Shown here piece by piece: positions 29,306 through 39,862 of a stretch of DNA of 64,000 nt. The position numbers and the translations under genes are program-made. The number at the start of each line of letters is the position of its first letter. The stretch's first letter is position 1. A model generated the notes under the pieces. It was not told the origin of the DNA, ran no database searches, and saw nothing but the letters and a program-made list of their open reading frames with translations. Origin of the DNA: Flexivirga alba (GTDB lineage Bacteria > Actinomycetota > Actinomycetes > Actinomycetales > Dermatophilaceae); NCBI RefSeq assembly GCF_042661025.1, contig NZ_JBHSWH010000001.1, positions 2,666,001-2,730,000 on the forward strand, in the 5' to 3' direction.

Positions 29306-29603
29306 GGCGCATGGTCGAGACGGCGACCATGGGGACGGGCACGAGAGGTCGGTCAGCCACGCGGCGGCCGCAGCTCGGTGCGACCCCGGCCGGCCCGTGA
29401 ATTCGGGCGACGCAAGACCACCAACGCCCGACACGCCCGTGCCACACTGCTGAGACCACCAACCCCGAAACCTGATGCACGGCAGTCTCATCGCTCCAAC
29501 GGCAGGGTGCCACACGGCCTTGGCGCGCACCGCTGACGTGGTCGATGCCGTAGTCCACGCAGATGCAGCACATGTCATGAACGGACTATCGAAGAGGTGA
29601 CCG
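29306..29603. other. Junction region upstream of the lactate permease
   Basis: About 300 bp between the broken esterase copy and the permease. It should contain the promoter of the lactate operon and the point where esterase homology was lost. I see no gene, no insertion-sequence ends and no clear GntR/LldR-type operator. Confidence 0.5.
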
Positions 29604-31337
29604 ATGTACCGTCCGGTTCTCGATGCCGTGGGCGGCTCGCTCCTGCTGACCGCCCTGGTTGCGATGCTTCCCTTGCTGACGCTGTTCGTCCTGCTGGGCG
29701 TCTTCCGAGTCACCGCGTGGAAGGCGTCCATCATCTCGCTGGTCGTCTCAATCCTGGTGGCGATCCTGGCCTATTCCATGCCGACCGGACAGGCAGTCCT
29801 GTCCGGGGCAGAGGGCGCCGTCTTCGGGTTCTTCCCGATTCTGTGGATCGTGATCAACGCGATCTGGGTCTACAACATGACCGTGGTGACTGGCCACTTC
29901 GATGTGCTGCGAAGGTCATTCGCCAAGGTCAGTGACGACCAGCGGATCCAGGCCGTCATCGTGGCGTTCTGCTTCGGCGCACTTCTCGAGGCGCTTGCCG
30001 GCTTCGGCACGCCTGTCGCGATCACCAGCGTCATGCTCATCGCGCTCGGCTTCCGTCCGCTCAAGGCTGCCGTCATCGCGCTGGTGGCCAACACCGCGCC
30101 GGTCGCGTTCGGCGCCCTGGCCGTGCCGATCACCACGTTGTCCTCGGTGAGCGGGGTCCCGCAGGACACGCTCGGCGCCATCGTCGGACGTCAGACCCCG
30201 GTGCTCGCGTTGTTCGTGCCGATGGCACTCGTCTTCATCATCGACAAGGGCAAAGGGGTCCGTGAGACCTTGCCGGCCACGATCGTCTGTGGAGTCTCCT
30301 TCGGGATCGCGCAGTTCGTCACCTCCAACTACCTGTCGGTGCAGCTCTCGGACGTCGTCGCGTCGCTCTTCAGCGCGGGGTGTGTCGTCCTACTCCTGCG
30401 GGTCTGGTCCCCGGCCACGCCCTTCGTGGACACCTCCGAGGACGCCCAGGACAGCAAGGTCCTGGCGGGCGTCGGTGCACAGAGTCAGGCCGGACTGGCC
30501 GCTGCCGGCGGCTCGGACGGCCACAAGGTCCCAGAGGGCATGAGCGTCGACGACATTGCTGCGCGGGACGCAGCAGCCAACGACACACCGGCGGATGTTG
30601 CCAGGGCCTACGCGCCATACCTCGTCATCATCGCGGTCTTCGTCATCACCCAGCTGCCGGGCGTCAAGGATCTCTTCGACGCGCCGACGTTCTCCTTCAA
30701 GTGGCCCGGCCTGCACCTGCAGACCGCGGGCGGCGACCCTTCCTCCATCCCGAAATTCAAGGTCAACTGGCTCGGCGCGGCAGGCACCCTGATGGTGATT
30801 TCCGGACTGATCTCGATCCCGATCCTCGGCATCTCGGTGAAAAAGGCGCTGAAGGCGTATGTCGACACCTACAAGCAACTCTTCGGTGCCATCGTCACGG
30901 TGATGGCGGTCCTCGGACTGGCCTACGTGATGAATGCCTCCGGCGAGACCGCGACTCTCGGCGAATGGGTGGCCGGCGCTGGCGCGGCGTTCGCGGTCCT
31001 GTCGCCGATCCTGGGCTGGCTCGGCGTCGCCGTCACCGGATCCGACACCTCATCCAACTCCCTGTTCGGCGCGCTGCAGGTGCAGGCCGCCCACCAGACC
31101 GGGCTCAACCCCGCGGTGATGGCCGCGGCCAACTCGTCCGGCGGGGTGCTCGGCAAGATGATCTCGCCGCAGAATCTCGCCATCGCGGCAGCGGCAGTCG
31201 GTATGTCGGGCCAGGAAGGCGAAGTCTTCCGGAAGGTCTTCAAGTGGAGCGTGGTCTTCCTCGTCTTCATGTGTGTCCTGGTCTACCTGCAGACCACACC
31301 GGTGTTGTCCTGGATGCTGACCGGCTCGGGGGCGTGA
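29604..31337 (+). CDS. lctP: L-lactate permease
   Basis: This 577-aa integral membrane protein of the LctP family (lactate:H+ symport) has roughly 13 membrane helices. Family stretches include AFCFGALLEALAGFGTPVAIT, split by GFRPLKAAVIALVANTAPVAFG, and near the end SDTSSNSLFGALQ and NSSGGVLGKMISPQNLAIA. GAGGTGACC immediately precedes the ATG. A flavin lactate dehydrogenase follows 105 nt downstream on the same strand, so the pair imports and oxidises lactate. No dedicated lactate regulator is present nearby. Confidence 0.95.
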   Translation: MYRPVLDAVGGSLLLTALVAMLPLLTLFVLLGVFRVTAWKASIISLVVSILVAILAYSMPTGQAVLSGAEGAVFGFFPILWIVINAIWVYNMTVVTGHFDVLRRSFAKVSDDQRIQAVIVAFCFGALLEALAGFGTPVAITSVMLIALGFRPLKAAVIALVANTAPVAFGALAVPITTLSSVSGVPQDTLGAIVGRQTPVLALFVPMALVFIIDKGKGVRETLPATIVCGVSFGIAQFVTSNYLSVQLSDVVASLFSAGCVVLLLRVWSPATPFVDTSEDAQDSKVLAGVGAQSQAGLAAAGGSDGHKVPEGMSVDDIAARDAAANDTPADVARAYAPYLVIIAVFVITQLPGVKDLFDAPTFSFKWPGLHLQTAGGDPSSIPKFKVNWLGAAGTLMVISGLISIPILGISVKKALKAYVDTYKQLFGAIVTVMAVLGLAYVMNASGETATLGEWVAGAGAAFAVLSPILGWLGVAVTGSDTSSNSLFGALQVQAAHQTGLNPAVMAAANSSGGVLGKMISPQNLAIAAAAVGMSGQEGEVFRKVFKWSVVFLVFMCVLVYLQTTPVLSWMLTGSGA

Positions 31338-31442
31338 TCCGTTTCGCATCGAGGGCGCCGTCCGTGCACGCTCGTGCCTAGCCACTAACGTGGCCGCTGC
31401 GCCGGTGAATCTGTCACCGGACCGGCTCGCGAGGATGGTCAC

Positions 31443-32657
31443 ATGGTGCAACGACAGGTGCCGAAGAGTTCCGAGATCTTCGAGCTGCTGAAATTCAAGC
31501 AACCCACGGTGCACCGGAAGCGTCGGCGACTGCAGGACGCGCAGACCATCGAGGACCTGCGCCGCATCGCCAAGCGGCGCACGCCGAAAGCGGCATTCGA
31601 CTACACCGATGGCGCTGCAGAGGCCGAGGTGTCAATGCATCGGGCGCGGCAGGCCTTTGAAGACATCGAGTTCCGTCCCGGCATCCTGCGGGGCACGGAT
31701 CAGGTCGACACGTCCTGCCAGATCTTCGGCGGGCCGTCGGCGCTGCCGTTCGGCATCGCACCGACCGGCTTCACCCGCCTGATGCAGACCGAGGGCGAGG
31801 TCGCCGGTGCAGCGGCGGCGGCCGCCGCCGGGATCCCGTTCTCCCTTTCCACCTTGGGCACGACCTCCATCGAGGACGTGCAGCTGGCCGGCCCGACTGG
31901 TCGTCACTGGTTCCAGCTGTATGTCATGCGTGACCGAGAGATCTCCTACGACCTGACCCGGCGTGCGGCTGCCGCCGGCTTCGACACCCTGCTCTTCACC
32001 GTGGACGCTCCGGTCGCCGGTGCGCGGTTGCGAGACAAGCGGAACGGGTTCTCGATCCCACCGCAGATCAGTGCCAGGACGGTCTTGAACGCGATCCCAC
32101 GGCCATGGTGGTGGTGGGACTTCCTGACCACACCGCCGTTGGAATTCGGGTCGCTCAAGTCAACCGGTGGCACGGTCGGTGAGCTGCTCGACGCTGCCAT
32201 GGATCCGACGATCAGCTTCGAGGATCTCAAGGTCGTGCGTGAGATGTTCCCGGGCAAGCTCGTGGTCAAAGGAGTGCAGACGCTCTCCGATGCGAAGACC
32301 CTGGTCGATCTCGGTGTCGACGGCCTCGTGCTCTCCAATCACGGGGGGCGCCAGCTCGATCGCGCGCCGGTGCCATTCCGGCTGCTGCCGGAGGTGGTCC
32401 GCGAGGTGGGCGCCGACACCGAGATCGTCGTCGACACGGGCATCTCTTCGGGCGCGGACATCGTCGCGGCCATCGCGCTTGGTGCGAACTTCACGCTCGT
32501 AGGCCGTGCCTACCTCTATGGGCTGATGGCCGGCGGCCGAGAGGGTGTCGACCGGGCGATCGAGATCCTGGCGGAGCAGATCGTCCGCACGATGAAGCTC
32601 CTCGGAGTCGCTTCCCTCGACGAGCTCACCCCGGATCACGTCATCCCGCTGAGCTGA
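31443..32657 (+). CDS. lldD: FMN-dependent L-lactate dehydrogenase / alpha-hydroxy-acid oxidase
   Basis: This 404-aa TIM-barrel flavoenzyme oxidises L-lactate to pyruvate. Markers are FDYTDGAAEAEVS near the N-terminus, FMN-binding GIAPTGFTRL, and the active-site base H300 in SNHGGRQLD followed by DTGISSGADIVAAIALGA. As in mycobacterial LldD2 types, it is membrane-associated or soluble and passes electrons to quinone; electron acceptor use cannot be told from sequence. It follows lctP in the same direction and ends at a strong hairpin. Confidence 0.93.
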   Translation: MVQRQVPKSSEIFELLKFKQPTVHRKRRRLQDAQTIEDLRRIAKRRTPKAAFDYTDGAAEAEVSMHRARQAFEDIEFRPGILRGTDQVDTSCQIFGGPSALPFGIAPTGFTRLMQTEGEVAGAAAAAAAGIPFSLSTLGTTSIEDVQLAGPTGRHWFQLYVMRDREISYDLTRRAAAAGFDTLLFTVDAPVAGARLRDKRNGFSIPPQISARTVLNAIPRPWWWWDFLTTPPLEFGSLKSTGGTVGELLDAAMDPTISFEDLKVVREMFPGKLVVKGVQTLSDAKTLVDLGVDGLVLSNHGGRQLDRAPVPFRLLPEVVREVGADTEIVVDTGISSGADIVAAIALGANFTLVGRAYLYGLMAGGREGVDRAIEILAEQIVRTMKLLGVASLDELTPDHVIPLS

Positions 32658-32663
32658 CGAACC

Positions 32664-32701
32664 CCCGACCAGCGGGCGGTGTCCGCACTCCGCTGGTCGG
32701 G
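32664..32701 (+). terminator. Hairpin terminator after lldD
   Basis: CCCGACCAGCGG and CCGCTGGTCGGG form a perfect 12-bp stem starting a few bases after the stop codon, ending the lactate operon. Confidence 0.75.
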
Positions 32702-32707
32702 TGGTGC

Positions 32708-32792
32708 GCGTCGATCTCGATACGCTCCCTCGTTCCTCGGTCGTTACTCGATCAGCATCAAGCGTTCCTCGGTCGCTACTCGATCGGCATGG
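32708..32792 (-). repeat. REP-like repeat, about two partial copies
   Basis: TCTCGATACGCTCCCTCGTTC, CTCGGTCGTTACTCGATCAGC and GTCGCTACTCGATCGGC are inverse-orientation copies between the convergent lldD and esterase genes. Confidence 0.7.
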
Positions 32793-32794
32793 AG

Positions 32795-34455
32795 TCAGTA
32801 GTTCGTGACCTTGGTCCAGAACGTGCAATTGTGTTGTGTTGCAACGACATTGCTCGCTGAGGTCATGCTGGTGTCACCGGGCTGCAGGGACATCACCGGG
32901 TGCTGGGCTGCGCTGTAGCGCTGCCAGGCCGGGGTGTGCGGAGCCATCGGGCTCCCTGCGCGCGCCAGGTGGGTCCACGACAGCAGGATCTGCTTCTGCA
33001 GCGCCGCCTGGTTGGCGTCCAACTTGCTGGTGTCGAAGTGCTGCAGCGTGTTGGATCCGCTGTGCTGTGCGCCGAGCACGTCGGTCGTGTTCTCGCCGGC
33101 CGGGTTGTCCGCATCGGCATTGAGATCGGCATACACGGGCATGTATTTCGACGCCTTCTTGTCCAGCTGCAGCATCGGGCAGACCGAGCCCGAGTCGGCC
33201 ATGATCGTCCGGTACGCGGTGTATGGCGACGCGAATCGGGCCAGCGGGTAAAGCTTTTCGACTGTCGGCGCCAGTTTCCCGAACTGTTCCTTGACCAGCA
33301 TCCGGTACCGCGCAGGCGTCTCGGCAACCACGACGTCCTTGGTGAAGTTGTTGTTGTAGACCCCGCCGTTGAACTCGTCGCGGCCGACATCCGTGATCAG
33401 GTCGACCTTGTTGGACTTCCCGGTGGTGAGCGCCTGCACCGGCGACATCGTCAGGGTGGTGCCGTTGACGATCGGGCCGATGGTGCCGCCGCCGGTGGCG
33501 TCACCGACCTGGCCGCCCTCTTTGATGAGTGTCGCCGGTGGGATCTTCCGCAGGCAGGCCGCGACATCCTTCGCGTCACCGCAGCCGACCTTCTCGGCAT
33601 ACTTCGCTCCGCTCTGCTGCGCCTGCTTCTCGGTGAAGTAGGTCGACTTGCAGTCGGCGTTCGACCACACGATGTTGTTCTGATAGTTGTAGAAACCGCT
33701 GACGCTGATCGCGTGCTGGAAGAGGCCCTTCGCGGTCGGCGATGCCACCTGCGCACAGGTGCTGGCACCACCGGCGGACTCGCCGAAAACGGTGACGTTG
33801 TTGGGGTTTCCGCCGAACTGCGAGATGTTCTTCTTCACCCACCGCAGCCCCGCCTGCTGGTCCTGCAGCCCGTAGTCGCCGGAGTGCGCGCCCAGCGACT
33901 TGTCGGCAAGAAAGCCGAGGATGCCAAGTCGGTAGTTCACATAGACGTAGACGACCCGGCCGGTGCGCACCAGGTTGGAACCATCGTCCGTGCGCGCCTC
34001 GCCGAGGAACCCGCCGCCGTGGAACTCGAACATCACCGGCAGCTTCTCACCGGGTTTCGCATCGGCCGGCACCTGCACCTTGACGTTGAGGCAGTCCTCG
34101 CTGGTGTTCTGGTCGGTGAAGACGTTGCTGCACTCCACCGGCTCGGTGGTCGCCTGCTTGGTGCCCGTCCAGGCCTTCGCGGGTTGTGGTGATTTCCAGC
34201 GCAGCGTGCCGACCGGGGAGCGGCATACGGGATGCTGCCGTATGTCGTCACGTCGTTCTCGGTGAGGCCGCAGACCTTGCCCTTCTGGGTGGTGACCGTG
34301 GTGCCGGGGGAGCACGCGGGCGGCGCGGCGGCGTCGTGCGACGTTGCGGCATATGCGCTGCCGGCGATGGTGAGTGCCACGGCCAGGCTGCCGGCGGCGA
34401 CCGAAGCGGTGACAGGGGACGTGAAACGCGATCCAGAGTGCATCGAAACTCTCAT
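32795..34455 (-). pseudogene. Secreted type-B carboxylesterase, one-base frameshift near the N-terminus
   Basis: The signal peptide (ending SAYAAT) and the family N-terminus (KGKVCGLTENDVTTYGSIPYAAP) are read in one frame. The rest (VGTLRWKSPQPAKAW onward) is read in another. Adding one C to the four-C run at 34215-34218 fuses them into about 554 aa. The oxyanion motif EFHGGGF, nucleophile elbow FGESAGGAS and a C-terminal APHTPAWQRY region are all intact. It would be an extracellular esterase. A start at 34443, with GAGAG upstream, is also possible. The break may be a sequencing error, since six other genes here show the same defect. Its last 0.6 kb is duplicated at 28694. Confidence 0.85.
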
Positions 34456-34748
34456 TCCGCATGGGTCCGCGGTGAGGCGCGATCGATCGAACACCGATCG
34501 CAGATGGCGTTGCGGCAGAGGGAAGTTCGGCGTCCTACCGCTGACCCGCGCATAGTTGTGAACGTGAGTCGGCGGTCGGTTTGGAGAGGTCGTCGGCTCC
34601 AGGGGGTTCGTTCATAGAACACCTACACGAGTGGCTACTGCGGGGTAGGAGTCTTCGGAGCCCGACTTGTCGGTGAGCGGTAGGTGCGCGTCGGTGAGCG
34701 GCAGCCCTCAAGCAGCTCTCACCCGCATCGGGACCTCGGCAGGATCGA
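34456..34748. other. Intergenic region without recognisable gene
   Basis: About 290 bp between the esterase start and the response-regulator stop. It contains two short near-repeats of GTCGGTGAGCGGTAGGTGCG/GTCGGTGAGCGGCAG around 34670-34710. No promoter or hairpin could be assigned. Confidence 0.5.
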
Positions 34749-35405
34749 TCAACCCCGATCGTGCCGCTCACCGAGCCCGGCTTCGCGGGCGCGGATGATG
34801 GCGGCGGCGCGGTCGGCCACCCGCAACTTGGCGAAGACGTTGGAGACGTGGTTGCGGACGGTCTTCTCGGAGATGTCGAGAGAGTGCGCGATGTCGGTGT
34901 TGTTGCGACCGTCGGCCAGCAGGGCGAGGACTTCGCGTTCCCGGGGGCTCAGCTCGGTGAAGGTGGCGGCCGGGGTGGTCGCCAGCAGTTCCTGGACGTG
35001 CTTGGCCACGCGCGGCCCGAGGATTATGTCGCCCTCGGCCACCGCACGCACCGCGCGAGCGATGGCCGCGCCGTCCGCGCCCTTGACCAAATAGCCGCGG
35101 GCGCCAGCCCGCATGGTCGCCGCCACGCTCGCGTCATCCTCGAACATCGTCAGCGCGAGGACCGCGATGTGCGGGCTCTGCGCGGTGATCTGACGGGTCG
35201 CATCGACCCCGAGCAGGCCGGGCAGGTGCAGGTCCATGACGACGACGTCCGGTTGCAGCTCGGCCGCCAATTCGACTGCCTGCGTGCCGTTCTCGGCCTC
35301 GGCGATCACTTCGATGTCATGGAAGGCGGACAGTGCGAAGCGCACGCCCTCGCGAAACATCGGATGGTCGTCCACGATGATCAGTTGGATCGGGGCAGTG
35401 CTCAT
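34749..35405 (-). CDS. NarL/LuxR-family response regulator
   Basis: This 218-aa regulator has a receiver with D58 (VVVMDLHLPGLLG), VDDH at the start, and the switch Lys in YLVKGADG. Its C-terminal LuxR HTH is FTELSPREREVLALLADGRN followed by ISEKTVRNHVSNVF. The ATG at 35405 overlaps the kinase stop by 4 nt, so kinase and regulator are a coupled two-component pair. The target is unknown; the neighbouring surface-protein genes (37504, 38725) on the same strand upstream are candidates by position only. Confidence 0.93.
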   Translation of the reverse strand: MSTAPIQLIIVDDHPMFREGVRFALSAFHDIEVIAEAENGTQAVELAAELQPDVVVMDLHLPGLLGVDATRQITAQSPHIAVLALTMFEDDASVAATMRAGARGYLVKGADGAAIARAVRAVAEGDIILGPRVAKHVQELLATTPAATFTELSPREREVLALLADGRNNTDIAHSLDISEKTVRNHVSNVFAKLRVADRAAAIIRAREAGLGERHDRG

Positions 35406-37434
35406 CGCGCCACTTCCTGTCGACTCGCCGGTGTCGCCGACGGCGCCACGGGCAGGCCGGCCGCAACGCGGACGCCTCCCCACGGTGAGGTCTCCAGCCG
35501 GCAGGTGCCTCCGATGGCGGTGGCACGCTCGATCATCGACAGCGTGCCGACGCCATACGTCCCGGCGTGCAGGCCGACGCCGTCGTCGTCGACGGTGAGC
35601 AGGAGCCGCTCGCCCCGAAGCGCGAGGGAGATCGTGCACCGGCGGGCGTCGGCGTGCTTGGTGACGTTGGTGAGCGCCTCGCACCCGATGCGGTATGCCG
35701 TGAGCTCGACGCCTGCGGGCAGCTCGCCGAGCGGCTCCCGGGTCAACACGGTGACCTCCAGGCCCGTGCTGCCGTCGGACGCGGCAGAGGAGAAGGCGGC
35801 GGCTTGCTGACGCAAGGCACCCTCCAGGCCGAGTGCGTCGAGCACCGGGGGCACGAGGTCGTGCACGATCCGGCGTACGTCATCGAGCACCCCGGTCACC
35901 TCGTGGCCGAGTCGCTGCAGGACGTCCTTGGCGAGGTCCGGTTGGTTGTCCACCATGGCTGCGGCGCCCTCGACCTGCAGGGCGACCGCGGCCAGGGCCG
36001 GACCCACGCCGTCGTGGATGTCGCGTCGCAGCCGCCGGCGCTCCTCCTCCCGAGCGGCCGCGACCTCCTCGCGAAGCCCGCGCAACGCCTCGGCGACGCT
36101 GAGACTGCGCACGACGGAGGCGATCTGGTCGGCCGCCTCGTGCAGCGATGCGAGGGTCGGGCCGGCGAGGAAGACCCCTGCCGCGGGGAAACCTCGAGGG
36201 TCCCGATCTGCTCGCCCTGGAAGCGGATCGGGATGCTGGTCGGCTCCGAGCGACGTAGGCCGGTGGAGGCGGTGCCGACGTCGGTGCGCACAGCGACGTG
36301 ATCCAACCGCAAGTAGGTGGCGGCGATCTCCTCCACGATGTCCTGCAGCACCAGGTCGGCTCGTTGGTCCATCGCGGCACGTCGACCGACGCTGGACAAC
36401 ATCCGCCGGTGGTCGCGACGACGGCCGTATAACAAGCGGTCCACCACGGACTGGACGGCGTGCCGCAGCGGGACGACCGTGACCAGCACAGCACCGAGAG
36501 CGACGATCGTCGGCCACAGGACCGGTCGCCCGTCGACGAAGAACCCGGTGATGGCCACGGCGGCAACGAAGAGTCCTGCCGCCAGCGCCGTCAGTAGGCC
36601 GTAGACCAGGGACACGCTGATGACGACGTCGAGGTCCCACAGGTGGTGGCGCAGCACGGCGAACCCGATGCTGCTGATGAACAACAGGATGACGATCGGC
36701 GCAAGGACACCACTGAGGTATCCGGTGATCTCGCCGATGACCTCTGCCGCCAGGACTCCGCCCGTGATGACGACCAGTGACAACCGACGACGAGTGTCCC
36801 GATCCGAGTGTCGCCAGCGGACGATGAGGCTGACCAGGCTGGCGATGATGAGCACCGCGATCATCGCGATGATGACGGGGAAGGCCGCCTGCACCTGCGG
36901 CCAGGGCAGGCCGATCGGGTTGCGGATCGCCCTCAAATCCTCGGTGAACGCGCCGGGGGCGACGGCACTCAGCAGCACCATCCCGCCGCCGGCGATGAAG
37001 ATGCCCTTGCGGACGAATCGCCAGCGTTCACTGGGCAATTGGCCGTCCGGGAAGTGCAGCAACACGAGGGGGAGTGTCATCAGGGTGACCGGCTGGATGA
37101 CCTGCGAGACCCAGGCGATCCACTCCCACAACAGCACGGGCGAACCGTGCGGCCAGGCACCCCGCACGACCACCTCGCGCAGCATTCCGGACGCTGCCTG
37201 CGCCGTCCCGCCGATGAGGAAGATCCAGCCGAGCAGGTTTGCTGGCAGTCGCCCGGTGACGAGCACGCCGACCAGGCCGAGGGCGAACCCGAGACTCAGG
37301 TTGCCCGGCGCCCACGTGTCGACCGGGATCTCACGGTTGGCCCAGTGCAGCACTCCGAGCAGCACCACCGACCCCAGCCAGCAACTGATGAGGACGTGTC
37401 GGATCGACTTCGCATGAACCAGCCTCTCGTCCAC
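35402..37434 (-). pseudogene. Membrane sensor histidine kinase (NarL type), one-base frameshift mid-gene
   Basis: The N-terminal frame from a GTG at 37434 holds about eight to nine membrane helices, then a GAF-like domain (LVLQDIVEEIAATYLRLDHV to GEQIGTLEVSP). The second frame continues AGVFLAGPTLASLHEAADQI, the HisKA_3 helix RRDIHDGVGPALA with the phosphorylated His, and the ATPase (AYRIGCEALTNVTKHA; GVGTLSMIERA). Adding one C at the four-C run 36185-36188 joins them into about 677 aa without gap. The stop overlaps the response regulator. Either a sequencing error or a recent loss of kinase function. Confidence 0.88.
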
Positions 37435-37503
37435 GTCCTCATCCTCCCGCTGAGCGTTGCCCGCGCGCGAGCATTTCCCGAGGTCGTCCTCCCGCGCGGT
37501 CGG

Positions 37504-38547
37504 TCACCGTCGCCGCAGTCGACGACCCACGCTGGTGCCGCCGCCGATCACGGCAGCCGCAGCCGCGCCGATCCCGGCGAGCAGCAACCAGTTCGCCGAC
37601 TTGCCGGTGGTGGCCGGCCCGTCGGTGACCACCACTGGGCCGGTGTGTGCCGAACTGCTCGACGACACACTCGGCGAGGCGGTCGGGGATGCGCCGAGCG
37701 TGAATTCGCCGGACTGTTTGGGAAGTTGCGGTCCGGTGATGTCGCTGGGTGACAGGTAGCCGTATCGGCCAGCCGACAGGTCGAGAGTGACCCATGCCGT
37801 TCTGCCCGCTGCCAAGGCATCGACCCCACCGACCAGTGAGCCCCCATGGGCCGCACTGCCGGTCTGCATCGTGTTGTTCACGCTGCCCATGAACTGCAGC
37901 AGTGACACGCTCTTGTCGAGTCGGGCGATCGACAAGGCATGGTCCTTCCTGCCGGTGTCGCGCACGGCATACGTGCCCTTGCCGGTGAAGCCGCTCGGCC
38001 AGTGAATCCCGTTGTCGTCGATGGAGATCGTGCCAGCGGCGGCGGGTGCGACCGACTGCGCCGGTCCGGAGACCTTGAGCGTCGCGACCATGCCCATCGC
38101 CGCGTGCGGCATGTGGTCCTTGCCCATCACGAAACAGAGCAGCCCGTACGTTCCCGCCCTGAGGTGGGTCGTGACGGTCTCGGTTTCGCCGGGGGAGAGC
38201 AGGTTCGGTGTTCCCCAGCCAGGGCCGGGCTGCTCGGCCACGAGCTGGTCGAGTGCCTTGTCGCCCTTCGTGGCGGCTGTCGCGAGCTGGGTTTGCGTCA
38301 CCCCAGGTTTGAGCAGCGCCATCTCCATCATGTGTATCTCGTCGTCCTGGTTGGTCCAGGAGATCGACGCGATGCCCGGGTGGAGACCACCGTGGACGTG
38401 GTAATTCATGCCGGTTGTCGTGATGGCGACGCTGTTGCGGATCGGTGCCGACGTGGCAGCGTCCGCGCCGGCAGGCGGCATGCAGAGTATGGCGGCCGCG
38501 CCCGCCGCGACGACGGCGACGGATCGGGTGCGCTGTGTGGTGTTCAT
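37504..38547 (-). CDS. Membrane-anchored two-domain cupredoxin-like surface protein
   Basis: 347 aa: a signal peptide (residues 1-32), two beta-sandwich domains, a Ser/Thr/Pro linker, a C-terminal membrane helix (LLLAGIGAAAAAVIGGG) and a basic RRLRRR tail. The first domain ends with TYGLLCFVMGKDHMPHAAMGM, a Cys-x(n)-His-x(n)-Met arrangement like a type-1 copper site. No enzyme motif or LPxTG is present. The ATG at 38547 has a GGGGAG ribosome binding site; the longer frame adds nothing conserved. Copper binding or electron transfer is a plausible but unproven role. Confidence 0.78.
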   Translation of the reverse strand: MNTTQRTRSVAVVAAGAAAILCMPPAGADAATSAPIRNSVAITTTGMNYHVHGGLHPGIASISWTNQDDEIHMMEMALLKPGVTQTQLATAATKGDKALDQLVAEQPGPGWGTPNLLSPGETETVTTHLRAGTYGLLCFVMGKDHMPHAAMGMVATLKVSGPAQSVAPAAAGTISIDDNGIHWPSGFTGKGTYAVRDTGRKDHALSIARLDKSVSLLQFMGSVNNTMQTGSAAHGGSLVGGVDALAAGRTAWVTLDLSAGRYGYLSPSDITGPQLPKQSGEFTLGASPTASPSVSSSSSAHTGPVVVTDGPATTGKSANWLLLAGIGAAAAAVIGGGTSVGRRLRRR

Positions 38548-38667
38548 CTGGGTCTCCCCTTCGGACGGAAATGTGACCAGTTGAGCGTCGCGGGCGACGC
38601 GTCCCGGGCGCATCGCCCTGGTGTCCCGTCCGGCCGGGATTGTTGTCCCGGGATCGGTGAAAGGTGA

Positions 38668-38699
38668 GGCCCTGGTCGCGGCTGTGCGCGACCAGGGCC
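38668..38699 (-). terminator. Hairpin terminator of the secreted repeat-protein gene
   Basis: GGCCCTGGTCGCG and CGCGACCAGGGCC form a perfect 13-bp stem with a 6-nt loop, 26 nt past the stop on the minus strand. Confidence 0.75.
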
Positions 38700-38724
38700 G
38701 AGAGGAGTGACCTGGTGAGGTCGG

Positions 38725-39539
38725 TCAGGGTGCGAGGACGAAGCCGCACTGGCCGATGACGTTGCGACCGACCGTGCTGAAGGGATAGCTCGGGTCGGGT
38801 ATGCCGTCGTCCGCGTCGCCGATCTGCGGCGCCGGGAACATGTTGGTGCAGATCAGGTTCTTCCCGATCGTGTCGTGGACGATCTCGTTGCCGTCCGGGT
38901 CACCGAGGTTGATGTCCGACAGGGCGACGTTGCCGTCGATGGTGCTGCGGATGACACCGAACCAGGTGGTGGACAGCCCACTCACGGTGAGGTTGCCGTG
39001 GATGGTGTCGTCCTTGACCGAGAACGGAATGAATCCAGGAAGTCCACGCCTGCGCCGCCGCCGACCGAGCTGACGTTGCCGTTGACGGTGATGCCGTCGA
39101 GGGCTGCGTTGAAGACGTGATCGAAGGATGCGTTGCCCATGATGGTGATGCTGGACTGCTGACCGGCATACGGGCCGTTGCCGTCCGGGCCGCCCGATGT
39201 GCAGCCGCCGTGCGCGGCGGTGCAGCCGAGGCCGATCGAAGAGCCGGGGTAGCCGACCACATTGTGGCCGACCGTGATGGTGGATGGTGCGCTGTCGGCG
39301 TCGAGCATCGCGCCGCTGAGCACGTTGAGGTTGCCGGTGACCATGACGGTTGCGCCGGCCGGCACCGCGCAGGCGCCGGCCACGGTGATGGAGGAGTAAG
39401 TGCCGGAAGCGATGTCGCCTCCGGTGCAGGTAAGGGCCGTGGACCCGTGCGGGGCGGCGGAGGCCATACCGGCGGGGAACATCAGTGCCCCCGCGGCGGC
39501 CAGGGTCATCAGGCTCCCGAGCCGCTTGTTAGTTTTCAT
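38725..39539 (-). pseudogene. Secreted Gly/Asn-rich repeat (beta-solenoid-like) protein, one-base frameshift
   Basis: The signal peptide (to about residue 29, MASAAP) is followed by short repeated strands of the type ITVxGNxxV, e.g. TVMVTGNLNVLSGAMLDADS, ITVGHNVVGYPGSSIGLG, ITVNGNVSSVGG, then in the second frame IDGNVALSDINLGDPDGNE and HDTIGKNLICTNM. The frames join if one base is added near 39031-39037, giving about 271 aa. The pattern suggests a right-handed parallel beta-helix secreted to the surface. Function is unknown. AAAGGAAACCACCC precedes the ATG. Confidence 0.75.
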
Positions 39540-39860
39540 GGGTGGTTTCCTTTCTCAGGTCGGCCGGGGATTTGTGGCCGACCGATCCGGTATACACCTG
39601 CCGTGCAGTGAGTATGACGGGAATTCTCGGATTGCTCCCATAGTGCCGGTATGTGGTTATTGAGGTTTGTCGAAAACCCCAGCCCGTGGGCTGGCCGCGG
39701 GCGTGCCTTGGCCGGTCAAACAGGCTGTGGCACACCGGAGTTCGGCTGTGACGTCCGGGTCGTTGATGATCGACAGTTGAAGCGTTCTTCTATGTGATGA
39801 GTCAAAGTTGTACGACTGTATGGATCTGAATTAAAGAGGTTCGGAAAGTCTGCGGTTTGC
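39540..39860. other. Intergenic region, no gene
   Basis: About 320 bp between the secreted protein and the repeat cluster, more AT-rich from 39600 to 39850. It should hold the promoter for the leftward secreted-protein gene. Open frames here lack coding character. Confidence 0.5.
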
Positions 39861-39862
39861 GA

